NCBI GenBank assembly: GCA_949317995.1
Contig: OX439041.1
Location: 47,353,269-47,417,268 of the forward strand
Source: Acholoe squamosa
Lineage: Eukaryota; Annelida; Polychaeta; Phyllodocida; Polynoidae
Length of the DNA stretch: 64,000 nt
Reading direction: 5' to 3'
Below, one piece after another: positions 9,761 to 20,379 of the stretch. The position numbers were made by a program, and so were the translations under genes. The notes beneath the pieces are model-generated. The model worked only from the letters and a program-made list of their open reading frames with translations. It was not told the origin of the DNA and made no database searches. The first letter of the stretch is position 1. Each line of letters begins with the position of its first letter.

Positions 9761-11280
9761 TCGATAAACCTACACCAATAACACAAACAATCAGTAGTGC
9801 TAGCTTAATCAAGAAATACGATACATATAACTTATAACTGTATGTGGTTCATTAAAACAATAATTATTCAAAGGTGTTGAAAATTGGCATTTACTGCCGA
9901 CCTCGCGAATGTACTTGAGAACAGAAGCAATTTTTCATAAAAACATAGGACACATCTATTAACCCTGCATGCAGATTATGGTTACTGTAGGGGGCCTGGC
10001 TAAAAGGTTCACACTTAACAACAACTTTTCTGCATTTTGATGTCATTCACTATATCATTTAGAAATATCACAACCAAAGAGTCTGACATGGCCTTAAATA
10101 AAAGGCGATTGTATGCCTTCCACAAATTTTCATTTCTCTCTGTAGAGTGGGTGAGTTTACCATGTTTTGATAATATTTCCACCAACCGAAAAAAACAAAA
10201 ACAATAACAGCATGTCTACAGCGCTCTGCTGGAACATCTGACATAACATAACCCCTTATCTAAAAGAAAAAGTAAAGTCAATAAATAATTGCCGCCATGG
10301 GATGGGACGGGTGTGGTGGTGAGCAGATTTTGGAGGAGGGAACCCGCAGGAGGGGGCATGTCATACCAAACGTTGGACGGGTTGGAGCAACACGACTGTT
10401 GGGCGGATCCAGGATTTTGAAAAGGGGGGGGTTTGGGGTCCAGCCTAGACATGTGAAGCTTACCCGTGAAACTTCAGCTGTCACCGAAGTCGCTTACAAT
10501 TATAAGCCGAGCATTATTATATGTATATTACTGTACTCTAGTGACTCTTTTTATAGGCAGGCAGAAGTCAGAACATTTTGAGAAATTCTTTTGCTGTTTA
10601 TATTTTAAATGCTGTACTATCATTAATTGTCAAATTGACTAGCCGTTTCATATTACACGTAAACACCTTTGATAATATAGCATCTACTACTAATAAAATA
10701 TATTTCTAAGTCAATCAGGTATCAAAGTTACCACATTTGACGTAAGAACTCTAAATGGTGCTGTCAACGTTTTAAAAGGGTAGCCTCATGGCTTGTCATG
10801 TGCTCCCCATTAGCCTTACATGTGTTTGCAGAGTGTCTCATACTAACAATGAGGTGGTCTAATTGAAGTAGGGGCGTCAGTTCGGTGTATAAAGGCTACC
10901 ATTTGTGATTTGTTTGATTGCCGGCTTGAATATTAGGGTACACATGAGAGTTCATTAGTTGTTTTTTTTTTCCTTCATTTAGTTTTCATCCCATCAAATA
11001 AAGACATGTCACGCTTTGATGACTTGAATGGAAATGGCGAAGGCAGCATTAGCATTCAGACAGGAGTTCACTATAAGACCCTTTATTACTTCAGACAGAG
11101 GACTGCCTCTATGATTTCTATTATGTTTGGACTTAAATCCTCAGATAATTTGCTTCCTCAGACATTTTTCTTTGCGTTTACCATATCTGAGGTCGCAAGG
11201 GCTCACTGTACATTCAAAAGGATTTTTAACAACTGCTAGGTCAGCAGTTTAAGTTTGAAATTTGTTTGTGAAGAGTTACC
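9761..11280. other. Intergenic, no gene supported
   Basis: Only short frames. The longest, a plus-strand frame from an ATG at 11006 (MSRFDDLNGNGEGS...), has a pyrimidine run upstream but no convincing splice donor and no recognised family. It could be the missing first exon of the methyltransferase gene downstream, but I do not call it. Confidence 0.3.
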
Positions 11281-11284
11281 ACCG

Positions 11285-11605
11285 TAATAGCCTCCTACGT
11301 GACAAAGGAAAATACGTATTTTTAACGTTTGCAAACATTTTTATTACGTTTGGGTAAAAAAAAAACGTTTTTGAAAAGCGTTTTCTCACACCTTCATTGA
11401 AAAAAAGACCTTTAAACACAATAAAAACGTTTCAACGTTCGTTTTTTTTTTGTCAACTTTAACAACTTTTTTAATTTGCGTTATTTTAGCCTAAAATAAA
11501 ACGTTTGTATAGAGCATTAAAAACGTTCATGTTTTGACGTGTTTTTGACATTTAAAAAGGTGTTTGGCAAAATTAGGAACCTAAGAAAAACGATTTCATG
11601 TTAAG
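11285..11605. repeat. AACGTTT-rich low-complexity block
   Basis: About nine copies of AACGTT or ACGTTT words within some 300 bp, embedded in poly-A and poly-T. CpG is otherwise scarce in this A/T-rich area, so the motif is clearly over-represented. No coding capacity is seen. Confidence 0.5.
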
Positions 11606-11612
11606 TTGGCTA

Positions 11613-13103
11613 CACTGTAAAAAATGTGTGTTGCAGGAACACACTAAATCATAACACACATGGATATTCAAATCACTTTTAACATTTTACTCACTTTCTG
11701 GACATTAGCGCACATATTCTAACACACATACACACTTTATTCTGAAATGTGTTTAGATCCTGAAAAGTGTGTTCAATCAACACACATTTCATTAATCCTT
11801 TGCAATACACACATGCCAGCTCAGTCTTAAGTGGCATTATGCAACAGATTAACTACCCCTCCCCCCCCCCCCCACACCTCACCAAAGGTCAGTTTTAACA
11901 GTTACACACAGTCAGTTTGAATCTGAACCTGCTGGAGAGAGGAGTGCCTTCACTCAGGGGCGTGGGAAGCAGTTTCAGAGTGGGTGGGACCAGGGGCGTT
12001 TTCTGCAATTTTTGACCTCCCTGTGCTTGACCTTTTAGTTTTGACCTTTTGAGGAGTTGGCCAAAAGTGGGGGGACATGTCCCCTCTGTCCCCCCTGCTT
12101 TCCACGCCCATGTCACTTATATGCTATATGTCTGGTAAGTAATTTTATATAATCCTCTTAAAAATGATTGAAATACCAGTTGTAGTACAATATGCAGGTA
12201 CATTGTAGTAATTCATAGCAATACAATGTCATTTATATAAAGGAATAATTTTCCTTTAAAGGCTTTATGACTATGTAACATGTTGTGTTCCATCCAGTTA
12301 GTATCTTTCATGTTGTACAAAGTGATCATTTATATAAATACATGTAGTATATCCTCATCGGGTTTTTTTTTCTCTTCAGATAATTGCTTCTTCCAATGCC
12401 TGCAGGTACCCACATGGACTTAAGAAGAGTAAGTTATCAGGAACTAGCAAGTGGGGCTATTCTACATTTTGAAATGTTGATATCATTATAGTACAATGTA
12501 TACATTGCATGTATAGTTCAATGATGGCCTTATATAGACATCCTTGTGAGTTCTCAAAAAGAAATTAATGAATTAATCATGGAGTATTCTAATGTACTAT
12601 CAATCACTCCTGTGGCATTCATTTCATGACTAATGTTTTATCTTTATATAACATGTTCCTTTGCTCTTCACCTTAAACATTAATCCTTTGTTTTCTTGAT
12701 ATTTCAGGTCAGAATTTGCACCATTCATTCATCATGGCTCAGAGAAGAACTGTATAGTGATGGACTGGCTTTAAATGCAAGAGGCTGGAATAACTTAACA
12801 GACACACTGAAGTGATGAGAAATGTTGGAAAATAAAGATACCCCCCCCCCCCCACTAACACTGCCTCCCCCTCCCCACCCTCCACCCTCCTCAAAGTTTA
12901 ACACACACTAATCTCCACACACTTTATGTTTACACTCTTTTGATGTCAACACACTTTTTCTGTCAACACACTTCTGAGAGTTACACACTTTTTAACACAC
13001 TTTTGAGTTAAGTGTGTTGTGTGTTGAAAAAATAAAAGAGTAAAATGTGCTGCAAATAAGCGTGTTACAAAGTGTGTAAACTCAACACACATTTGTTACA
13101 GTG
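11613..13103. mobile_element. TIR DNA element with CACTG ends and ACACACTTT subterminal repeats
   Basis: The left end is CACTGTAAAAAATGTGTGTT and the right end is the inverse of CACTGTAACAAATGTGTGTT; TA lies outside both. Both terminal 200-300 bp are filled with AACACACTTT-like words (about fifteen). The ends resemble those of the 271-5350 element (CACTGCAAAAATG), so the two are probably related families. The centre (12000-12800) is unique-looking sequence with poly-C runs at 11856-11872 and 12841-12854. No transposase frame is visible, so it is non-autonomous. Confidence 0.7.
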
Positions 13104-13114
13104 TATATATATTA

Positions 13115-13386
13115 CATACTGTGTCTTATACGAGGGGTTTTAGTTCTCCTTGGATCCATAAGGGGGCCACCAAGACCTCTCTTTTGATATGTTACATGCC
13201 ATAATGGTCATAATAGGGCCGGGGGGGGGGGGGGTCCAGGGGGCCCAAGCTACACACAAGTTTTTAAATTTTGAAAATTCACTCAGTAGAACCAAAGTTA
13301 TGAATTTTTCATTTTTTTGAGAATTTTCCAAAAACTCTAGGTGTGTCTTATATGCGCACTGTGTCTTATACGTGGGAGATTACCGT
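13115..13386. repeat. Partial repeat related to the GTAATCTCCC-ended element
   Basis: It carries TGTGTCTTATACG and ends CGTGGGAGATTACCGTAG, which matches the terminus of the 27509-28337 transposon. A matching opposite end is not seen, so this is a truncated or diverged copy. It contains a poly-G run near 13220. Confidence 0.45.
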
Positions 13387-13601
13387 AGTTTATACATGCA
13401 CGAGGGCCTCCTACCTTTGGTATCAGCAAATGTTGGGGGTGCGCCTTAAAGACAACGATATTATACAACAGAATGGTACAATATTGTTTGGAATCTAGCC
13501 CAAAATATGCCTAATAGATTTATCTTAAGTTGGAGTTACGTGATAAGGGACACTGTTTATCTAGTGATAAGTCTAAAAACGTTTTTCTCATATCTTACTA
13601 G

Positions 13602-14851
13602 CATTAAAGGAGGAGTAACAGGGTCCAAAGTTGAGACTGCTGAGCTGTTTAGTGAGAAGATGAACCGGATCATTGTGCACAGCTTCTTAGCAATGTCCAT
13701 TGAGATCGGGCAGAGAACTGGACTCTTTGAGGTGATGACAACATTTACAGAACCAAAGACATCACAGGAGATTGCCGATGCCAAGGGGCTTAAGGAAAGG
13801 TAACGTTCTATGTGATCCCGATACAGAGGGCTTAATATTCATCATTTCTAAATGCCATATTGAATATATCAAAAGACCATTTTTGCACTTCTCCATGACC
13901 GTAAAGACACACACGACCGCCAAAATGCATTCCAGTTCCATGTGCTTACTCAAGTCTCAACACTGTAGTTGTGGAACCAGATGCTCTTTGTAGATTTTTC
14001 CCTGTCATGGTATTAACCCTACAAAATATAGAGGGTTCCTGCGCAGTAATAGTATATATCCTTTATCTTTTACTTTTCTAAATAAAACACACTTTGCAGC
14101 ACCTTCTATGTATAGGACTCGGTATGGAAGCCTAGTGGAACCGCCATTTTGAATTTCGCTGGTTGAGGTAAACCCTACTGATAGCACCTACCATGATGGG
14201 TACCTTAGTTAACACCCACTTCCAGGGACATGCTGGTCCTATCCTATCACACTGAAAACCCTCCAGATCTTTAAACTCGTCAGATTGAGGACCTATGGTC
14301 ATCAGAAGAGGTACAGAGAGAGGGCAGCACCTTACAGGGAGTGAAATCCCTTAGTCTACATCTCCCCAGTATGAGGCTATGGCATACTGTTGACAATATG
14401 TAACAAATACACAAGGTGGCAGGTATGTGCCACTCGTGTTTGATGATTAGGCCTTCAGTTTTCAACTGAAGGTCTTCACCGCTGAGGACTAGGTGCTCAA
14501 GTTGACGAAACCCAAAGCTACAGCTTTGGGTAATCAGATTGAGGATCCAAGGTAGTCAGCACCAAGGTTGTCACTCTAACAACATTATGTAATCAGTTTG
14601 ACCTCCTTCGATAAGTGTGTTGACCTAAACCCATCAGGTTGATTACCCTGGAAGCTCAATCTGATGACCCTAGGTTGTAGATTTGGGTATCAGTCTGACG
14701 ACCTTGGGGCTTTCAGTGCAGTTCTTATCAGTGTGTGTTGCCGGAACCAGCGCCACACCAGCTAGTGGCCAATACTCAATGAAGCACCTGATGCATTTGG
14801 AAAATCATGACGTCATCAGATGCACCACATAAACCTGCTGCTCTCCTCTAT

Positions 14852-14913
<62 letters not shown>

Positions 14914-16364
14914 CAATGATCGTGCCAGATTCTTCATATTTGATTTAAGGACATGAGAATACTTTATAATGAAAATAGGGTAGTGTTCTCCTTTAAATAC
15001 GTGTATGGATACATAATATCACTATTGGAATAAATAAGAAAGGAAAGCTATAAAACACATGTATATTGATATGACCAAGTTAATGGGTATGGGCCAATAA
15101 ATTCGACATGGGGACATGGCCATTTCTTAAAATCGACATGTGACATGGGCCTTAGTGACATGAGGCAAAACAATTAGTGACATGACATAGGTGCTTTCTT
15201 AAATTCGACATGGGACATGATAGGCTCTTAGAGGTGAAATGGGACATGGGGATTTAAGTGACAAGTGCTATGACCATTTTTTAAAATCGACATGTGATAT
15301 GGGGGACCCCTCATCCACACCCCAAAGTTATCATGAGCATTACGATGATATGAAGTGTGTCCTTATTCTCTATTCTAAAATAGAAGTTTATGTAGTGTAT
15401 GGTGTTTTGTGTCCGAAAGCATATTTCATTTTGAAATATCTCCATTCAGAGAAAATGATGTCTACAATCACTGTATCAAATTATAATCGAGTTTTATCAA
15501 GTATGAAAAGGGCCGACAAGTGTTCATACGCAATAGAAAAATATATATCCCTCTCACGCTGGTGAAGCAGTATACATGTAGAAAGTAGACTTTGATTTCA
15601 ATACAAATCCATGAAATGAACTTCTCTGCACATATGACATCATCTTCATATGTTCTAATAATTTTTTTTTCACTTAACATTTGAAGGTATGTGCGGGAGT
15701 GGCTTGGAGCTATGGTGAGCAGCGAGGTCATTGACATTGATGACGACAAGAAGTACTTTTTTTCCAGTACATCGTCATCAGCAGTTTAAGGAGACAGGAA
15801 GTATGGTATGCTGGGCCCCCTTGATGCTCATGTGTGGTCAGGTTATGGACGACCTGAGTGAGTGCTTCAGGTCTACAGGTCCAAGAGGTATGTGGGTGAT
15901 ACTATGTTGTTATTGCTTTCTATATTTTCTGAGAAAAGGTATCATTTGATACTGTGGAGAAATGCTATAATGTGTATTCGGGGCTTTTATTACGCTCAGA
16001 AAGTTTTTTAACGAACAAGACGTTCTTTAATGATATAGACTTGTATCATTTTTACCAGTAAATACTTTTACAGATAACGGTTCACAGTGAAATATGCCTT
16101 TATTTATTTGTTAAGGAATCCCTTATGCTCGATATCCTGGATTTCAAGAATGGAGACGTTCATTCATCACCCAGCAGGCTGAGTGGAGTAACTTGAGGAA
16201 AGAGCTCTCAGTGATTCCCAGCATTTTGGACAAACTTGGTAAGAAGAGGGCATTCTTTTTCAGACCTTCCAAAATGAACATGTCAGAAATTACTTGTTAG
16301 GAATAGAACCCAGTGTTTTGGCATTATCATATGAACCTTGTACTTCAAGGAGTAGTCACCTTCC

Positions 16365-16449
<85 letters not shown>

Positions 16450-17803
16450 CATCACTTCACCTGACATAAGGCAATAAAGAAAGAGACATGGTCAGCTGGT
16501 GGTTCCTGTAAAGATCGAAAAGTAACTTTAAAATCCCGAACGTTCAGGGCCCATTGGGTATGGAGTTGTCTTTTGGTAACATGCAGCCAAGCATAAGTCT
16601 CTTAGTGTCCTGTGGTCAAATGTCCTGTCGTTGTACCATGTAGCCATCTCTTGGTAACAAGCAGCCACCAAGCACCCAAGTGTGAGTCGCTTGGTAACCA
16701 TCTCTAGGTGTCATCTGGCCATCTCTTGGTAACATGCAGACAAGTGTGAGTCTCTTAATTATTGGTACCTTGCGGCCTAAAGCCATCTCTTTGTTGGATA
16801 AGATATCTAAACACAATATCTTAAAAAACGTCTCACCAAAGTGTCTCAATTTTGGGTCCTCATAGACATCTATGAGATATTTTGTGGACGAAAAGTGTGG
16901 ACATTTTAAATTCCTATAGTAACGGATGGGTACTCAATTTCTGTGTAGATATCTTTTTTGTGTGATTTGGGCTCTTCATTTCTAAGGGAACTAATTTCAC
17001 AGATACAGGATGCACTTATTAGATTTTTTTTTGTAGATAAAAGACGATGAGAGTCTATATAAAAATAAGTTTTTTGGAAATGACATTTCATACATACCAC
17101 CCATAAAAAAGAAAATTTAAGCAAAAACGGTGAATCTTGATTCCAACGCCATCTCTTACCCTCATGTACCTGCCAATAATGTTATGCTGATTTGTACAAT
17201 TGTGCTTTTTGGTAATGGTTTCTATCTACATAAGGTAAATTTGCTATTACAGAGGAGGGCATCATGATCTGCGACATTGGAACAGGAGCAGGGACCATCC
17301 CCATATCTATTGCTGAGCACTTCCCAAAATCAAATGTGTGTGGTCTGGATATTTCAGAGGAGGGTATTAGCATGGCCAAGACCATGGCAGAAGAGAAAGG
17401 GCTGAAGAATGCTCAGTTCCATGTACAAGACATATGCAATATGCCTGATGACTGGACCAACAAGTGGGATGTTGTTACAATGTTTGATGCAGCCCATGAT
17501 GTCCCATATACCACCAAAATGATGAGGGAGGTGGTCAGGGTTCTCAAACCTGGGGGTTATTTCATGATGATGGATGTTGGGCTGCACTCTGAGCATAAAG
17601 ATAATGTTGCCCTTCCTATGGCACCATTGATCTACTCAGTCAGTCTATTTCATTGCATGCCTGTCTCACTTAATTCTGAGGGAGGGGAAGGGTGGGGAGC
17701 TGCATGGGGGATGGAGAGGGCAGTTGAACTGCTGAAGGAGGCTGGTTTTGCTGATGTTACCCTTGGGGAGGGGCTACAGGCTGTCTGTAGAAAAGCTGAG
17801 TAA
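13602..17803 (+). CDS. SAM-dependent methyltransferase (Rv2258c-like), 5' end not found, one frameshift
   Basis: Four exons with GT-AG borders and matching phases: 13602-13799, 15687-15887, 16116-16238 and 17253-17803 (stop). The N-terminal part is a winged-helix-like region (ELFSEKMNRII, IEIGQRTGLFEVM, SQEIADAKGLKERYVREWL). The last exon is a class I Rossmann methyltransferase: DIGTGAGTIPISIAEHFP (SAM-binding glycine loop), VCGLDIS (acidic residue for the ribose), FHVQDI, VTMFDAAHDV, VLKPGGYFMMMD. The family is widespread in bacteria and marine invertebrates; its substrate is unknown. Exon 2 has one T too many in a 7-T run (15757-15763): the frame before it ends in a stop soon after, and the length only fits the flanking phases with one base less. 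This could be a sequencing error or a real lesion. The first exon is not identified, so the start at 13602 is an acceptor, not an ATG. A possible polyadenylation signal overlaps the stop codon. Confidence 0.8.
14862..14912. repeat. (CA)n(TA)n microsatellite in intron 1 of the methyltransferase
   Basis: About fifteen CA units followed directly by about ten TA units. The 600 bp before it contains degenerate recurring CAGATTGAGGA-type words (14270-14720) with no coding signal. Confidence 0.9.
15080..15305. repeat. Degenerate GACATGG tandem repeat
   Basis: Words GACATGGGACATG, CGACATGTGACATGGG and AAATCGACATG recur about ten times in 225 bp of the intron ahead of methyltransferase exon 2. The unit is not fixed in length. 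Confidence 0.6.
16368..16447. repeat. (TA)n microsatellite, about 40 units
   Basis: Uninterrupted TA dinucleotides for about 80 bp in the intron between methyltransferase exons at 16238 and 17253. Such a run can extrude a cruciform and is prone to assembly length errors. Confidence 0.95.
16540..16810. repeat. Degenerate TCTCTTGGTAACATGCAG repeat
   Basis: The phrase CATCTCTTGGTAACA with AAGTGTGAGTC recurs about five times at irregular spacing inside the same intron, with no coding signal. It looks like an old decayed minisatellite. Confidence 0.55.
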
Positions 17804-17808
17804 ATAAA
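17803..17808 (+). promoter_or_regulatory. Polyadenylation signal AATAAA overlapping the stop codon
   Basis: The stop TAA at 17801-17803 shares its last A with AATAAA. If used, the mRNA would have an extremely short 3' UTR. No other AATAAA is obvious before the MITE at 17862. Confidence 0.5.
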
Positions 17809-17861
17809 TGCTTTGAAATGATGAGAAGTGTCTTACCCAAACGAGGAAACACACAGTTATA

Positions 17862-18001
17862 AGGGAGTGGTCATTATTTATCAACAGGGGGGTGATGGTG
17901 AGTGTTTGCCCCCCCCCCCCCTCGGCAGCAAGTTCAAAATGAAAATTTTACCCCCCCTCAATCCCACCACCCCCCTGTTGATAAATAATGACATATCCCT
18001 A
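17862..18001. mobile_element. Short MITE, AGGGAGTGGTCATTATTTA ends
   Basis: The left end AAGGGAGTGGTCATTATTTA is mirrored on the right by TAAATAATGACATATCCCT. CAACAGGGGGG and CCCCCCTGTTG lie next to the ends. It is a small relative of the two MITEs at 36427-36763 and 36943-37262. It lies about 55 bp past the methyltransferase stop, so it may be in the 3' transcribed region. Confidence 0.65.
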
Positions 18002-18519
18002 AGCTCATGACCTCTTCAGTCGGAGGGCAGTCTCAGGTATACGAGAAAGCTAGGGGAATGCAGAACAGTTCAAAATGTATACTGGTTCCTGTATGTTTTT
18101 TTGTTGTGTTTTTTTTTGTTTGCTTTCAGATCCCCTACAGTTTGTGTTGAACAACTACTCCCCTGATATTATTGAAAACTAACAATACATCCACACATTT
18201 ATTCATCCACTTATTATAAATGTATTCATTCTATTTACAGCGACATTTGCATGTCTGCAGATTCCATATTGTAAACGTATATGTAGCTAAACATGTTGAA
18301 TATCTATTATCTGTGTTCTGTATCAGTAACCTAGAATTAGCTGACGGCCTTCTAGAAATGGGGATAGAATGACATTGCTTATAAACATAGATGCTCTATC
18401 AGTCTAGTGTAGCACTTGATATAAAACACCCGTGGGCTATTTCAGTAGCTGCCAGTATCTCTGACGACAACATAGGCTTCAATCTGTCAAGAAATAAACT
18501 GTGTGCTATTACATGTACA
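18002..18519. other. Intergenic, no gene supported
   Basis: A/T-rich sequence with short T runs. No frame, splice pattern or repeat was recognised. Confidence 0.4.
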
Positions 18520-18736
18520 CCGTAAATTCTCTCGTATAAGCCACATCTTATACCAGAACTAAAATGAAAATTAGGCTTATAGGATCAGTCCAAAGAAGGG
18601 GTTATATGAAGGTATTTGCCACTATGAAATAGTATTAAAACCACAATTTTCAATCACCAGATGCACCTCATAAGCCCTTCCAAAGTCGTGGGTGCGGCTT
18701 ATACGAGGGATGCGGCTTATATGAGAGAATTTACGG
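18520..18736. mobile_element. Small TIR element, CCGTAAATTCTCTC ends
   Basis: A ~217 bp unit with left end CCGTAAATTCTCTCGTATAA and right end the inverse of CCGTAAATTCTCTCATATAA; the subterminal CTTATACGAGGG repeats. The ends resemble the CCGTAATCTCCCGCG ends of the 27509-28337 element, so the two are probably related non-autonomous families. Confidence 0.7.
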
Positions 18737-19086
18737 TACTGCTTAAACTGATCTTACGATGGAATGTCTGGCGACTGCATGTCTCTGCAGTAAGGTATAG
18801 CCTAATTGCCAGTAAATTTACAAATCGTCATTTTTATTGAAATAAGCCCCGGTGGTTACTTCATAAGATGGTACGATAGGTCCACTAGGATTTGAAACAC
18901 TGCAATGGGTTGTTTCAACACGCTTGTCACAACATAGGCCCCAGGGCCATAGACTCAATACAAATGTATATCTACTATTTTGTCGTCAGGGATATTGGAA
19001 TAGGCACCAGCTTTTAAGATTGAGGCCTATGCGTCACCATATCTGACTTTGGTAGACATGACGTAGCAGTGTAAGGATTAGGATCC

Positions 19087-19475
19087 CGGGGGGGGGGGCA
19101 CTCACTATGTGTCAGAGACACGGGTGTGCGGATGGCAAGGCCACTTTTTGGCCAAATTGCCTCTCACCAAGGGTCTGCTTTTTGCCAAATTGCCTCTCAC
19201 CAAGGGTCATTTTTTGCCAAAATCACTTTCAAGGGTCACTTTTTCCAAATTTCAATCTCACGCGCAAAATTCACGTTAATTTTTGGAGATTTCACAAAAA
19301 AAAACTGCCATCAATGGATACTTTTGGCAAAAATCCCTCTCAGCAAGGGTCACTTTTGGCGAAAATTCCCTCTCAGTAAGGGTCATTTTTTATGAAAATA
19401 CCTCTCATCAAGGGTAAGGGTAGTCAGAGGTCCAGCCGTACACCCATGTCAATAAAAAAATTAAGTGCCCCCCCA
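19087..19475. mobile_element. Poly-G-ended repeat element, copy 1
   Basis: Starts CCCGGGGGGGGGGGCACTCA and ends AAGTGCCCCCCC; GGATCC-like sequence flanks both sides. The interior is a ~30 bp degenerate tandem repeat: CCTCTCACCAAGGGTCA with CTTTTTGCCAAAAT. It shares this design (G run, CACTC, internal short repeat, GTGCCCCCCC) with 32984-33562 and 36350-37518. Confidence 0.6.
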
Positions 19476-19724
19476 GGATCAGGATCCACAAACGTGGGTC
19501 TGTACACATGTTGTCAAGAATACTATGCCATTGTCATAGTAGCTCTCACCACGATCTTGAGTAGTCGTACAGGCTATACGAAAAGCCCCCCCCCCCCCCC
19601 ACAGGCTATTCGGTCCTGCAGATCTTTTTGGTCTACAGGCCCGGACTGATTTTGGCAGGACCGGAAACCAAAATGTAGCCCAAGTCCTAAGATTACAGCA
19701 TACATGCCAACATTTCAGGGGAAA

Positions 19725-20005
19725 AACCGGGAGACCCCGGGAATTTCCCAAATGCCCTATAGGCTATACAAAGTTTATCAAGCATTTTCACAATTTTGGT
19801 ATCCTTTGGATGCTTTTCTCAGCCTGAAAATCCCAAGGCATATCAAAATCTGGGAGATTTTATATGTTTAAAGTGCATAAACCTGTCAAAATCCGGGAGA
19901 AGTGTGAAAATCCGGGAGATTTAAGGGGAGAACTTCAATCCGGGAGAAACCATAAAAAATTGTCAAAATCCGGGAGTCTCCCAGCCAATCCGGGAGTGTT
20001 GGCAT
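19725..20005. repeat. AATCCGGGAGA degenerate repeat
   Basis: AATCCGGGAGA or close variants occur about seven times in under 300 bp, with TTGGCATGTATG at one side and its inverse CATACATGCCAA at about 19701 at the other. The block is therefore bounded by an inverted pair and may be a small TIR element. Confidence 0.55.
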
Positions 20006-20379
20006 GTATGTTACAGCCAGACATCATTCGGTCCCGCAGTCTGGTCATTTCTGCAGGCCCGGCAGTGATATTGACAGCAATGACCTCAGTCCTGTGAGTT
20101 TTCGTATTGACTGGTCGTAACATAATGTGCAGTAACCTCCTGACAAAAGCTTCTTTTTTTTCTGTTTACTATGTTACATAATGGGCGTTCCTGTTGATCA
20201 CATATTCTGCTTTACTGTCAAATAAACGCATCATAATCTACAAAAGAGATGCATATTCCCTTTTCCTTGTATAAACATAATATTGACTACCGGTAGAATG
20301 GAGAAAATATCTTCATCTAGAAGTAATGTAAAGTGTCACAGGTGAAGAACTCAGTCCTAAGGAGATGCCCCTCAATGTG

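Noticed and set aside
11006-11239. Frame MSRFDDLNGNGEGS... as first exon of the methyltransferase
   Set aside because: No good splice donor in the needed phase and no family match; the distance alone is not evidence.
19107-19395. Overlapping plus-strand frames with repeated Gln-Gly-Ser-like phrases
   Set aside because: They read through the ~30 bp repeat of a poly-G-ended element in two phases, so the coding pattern is an artefact.
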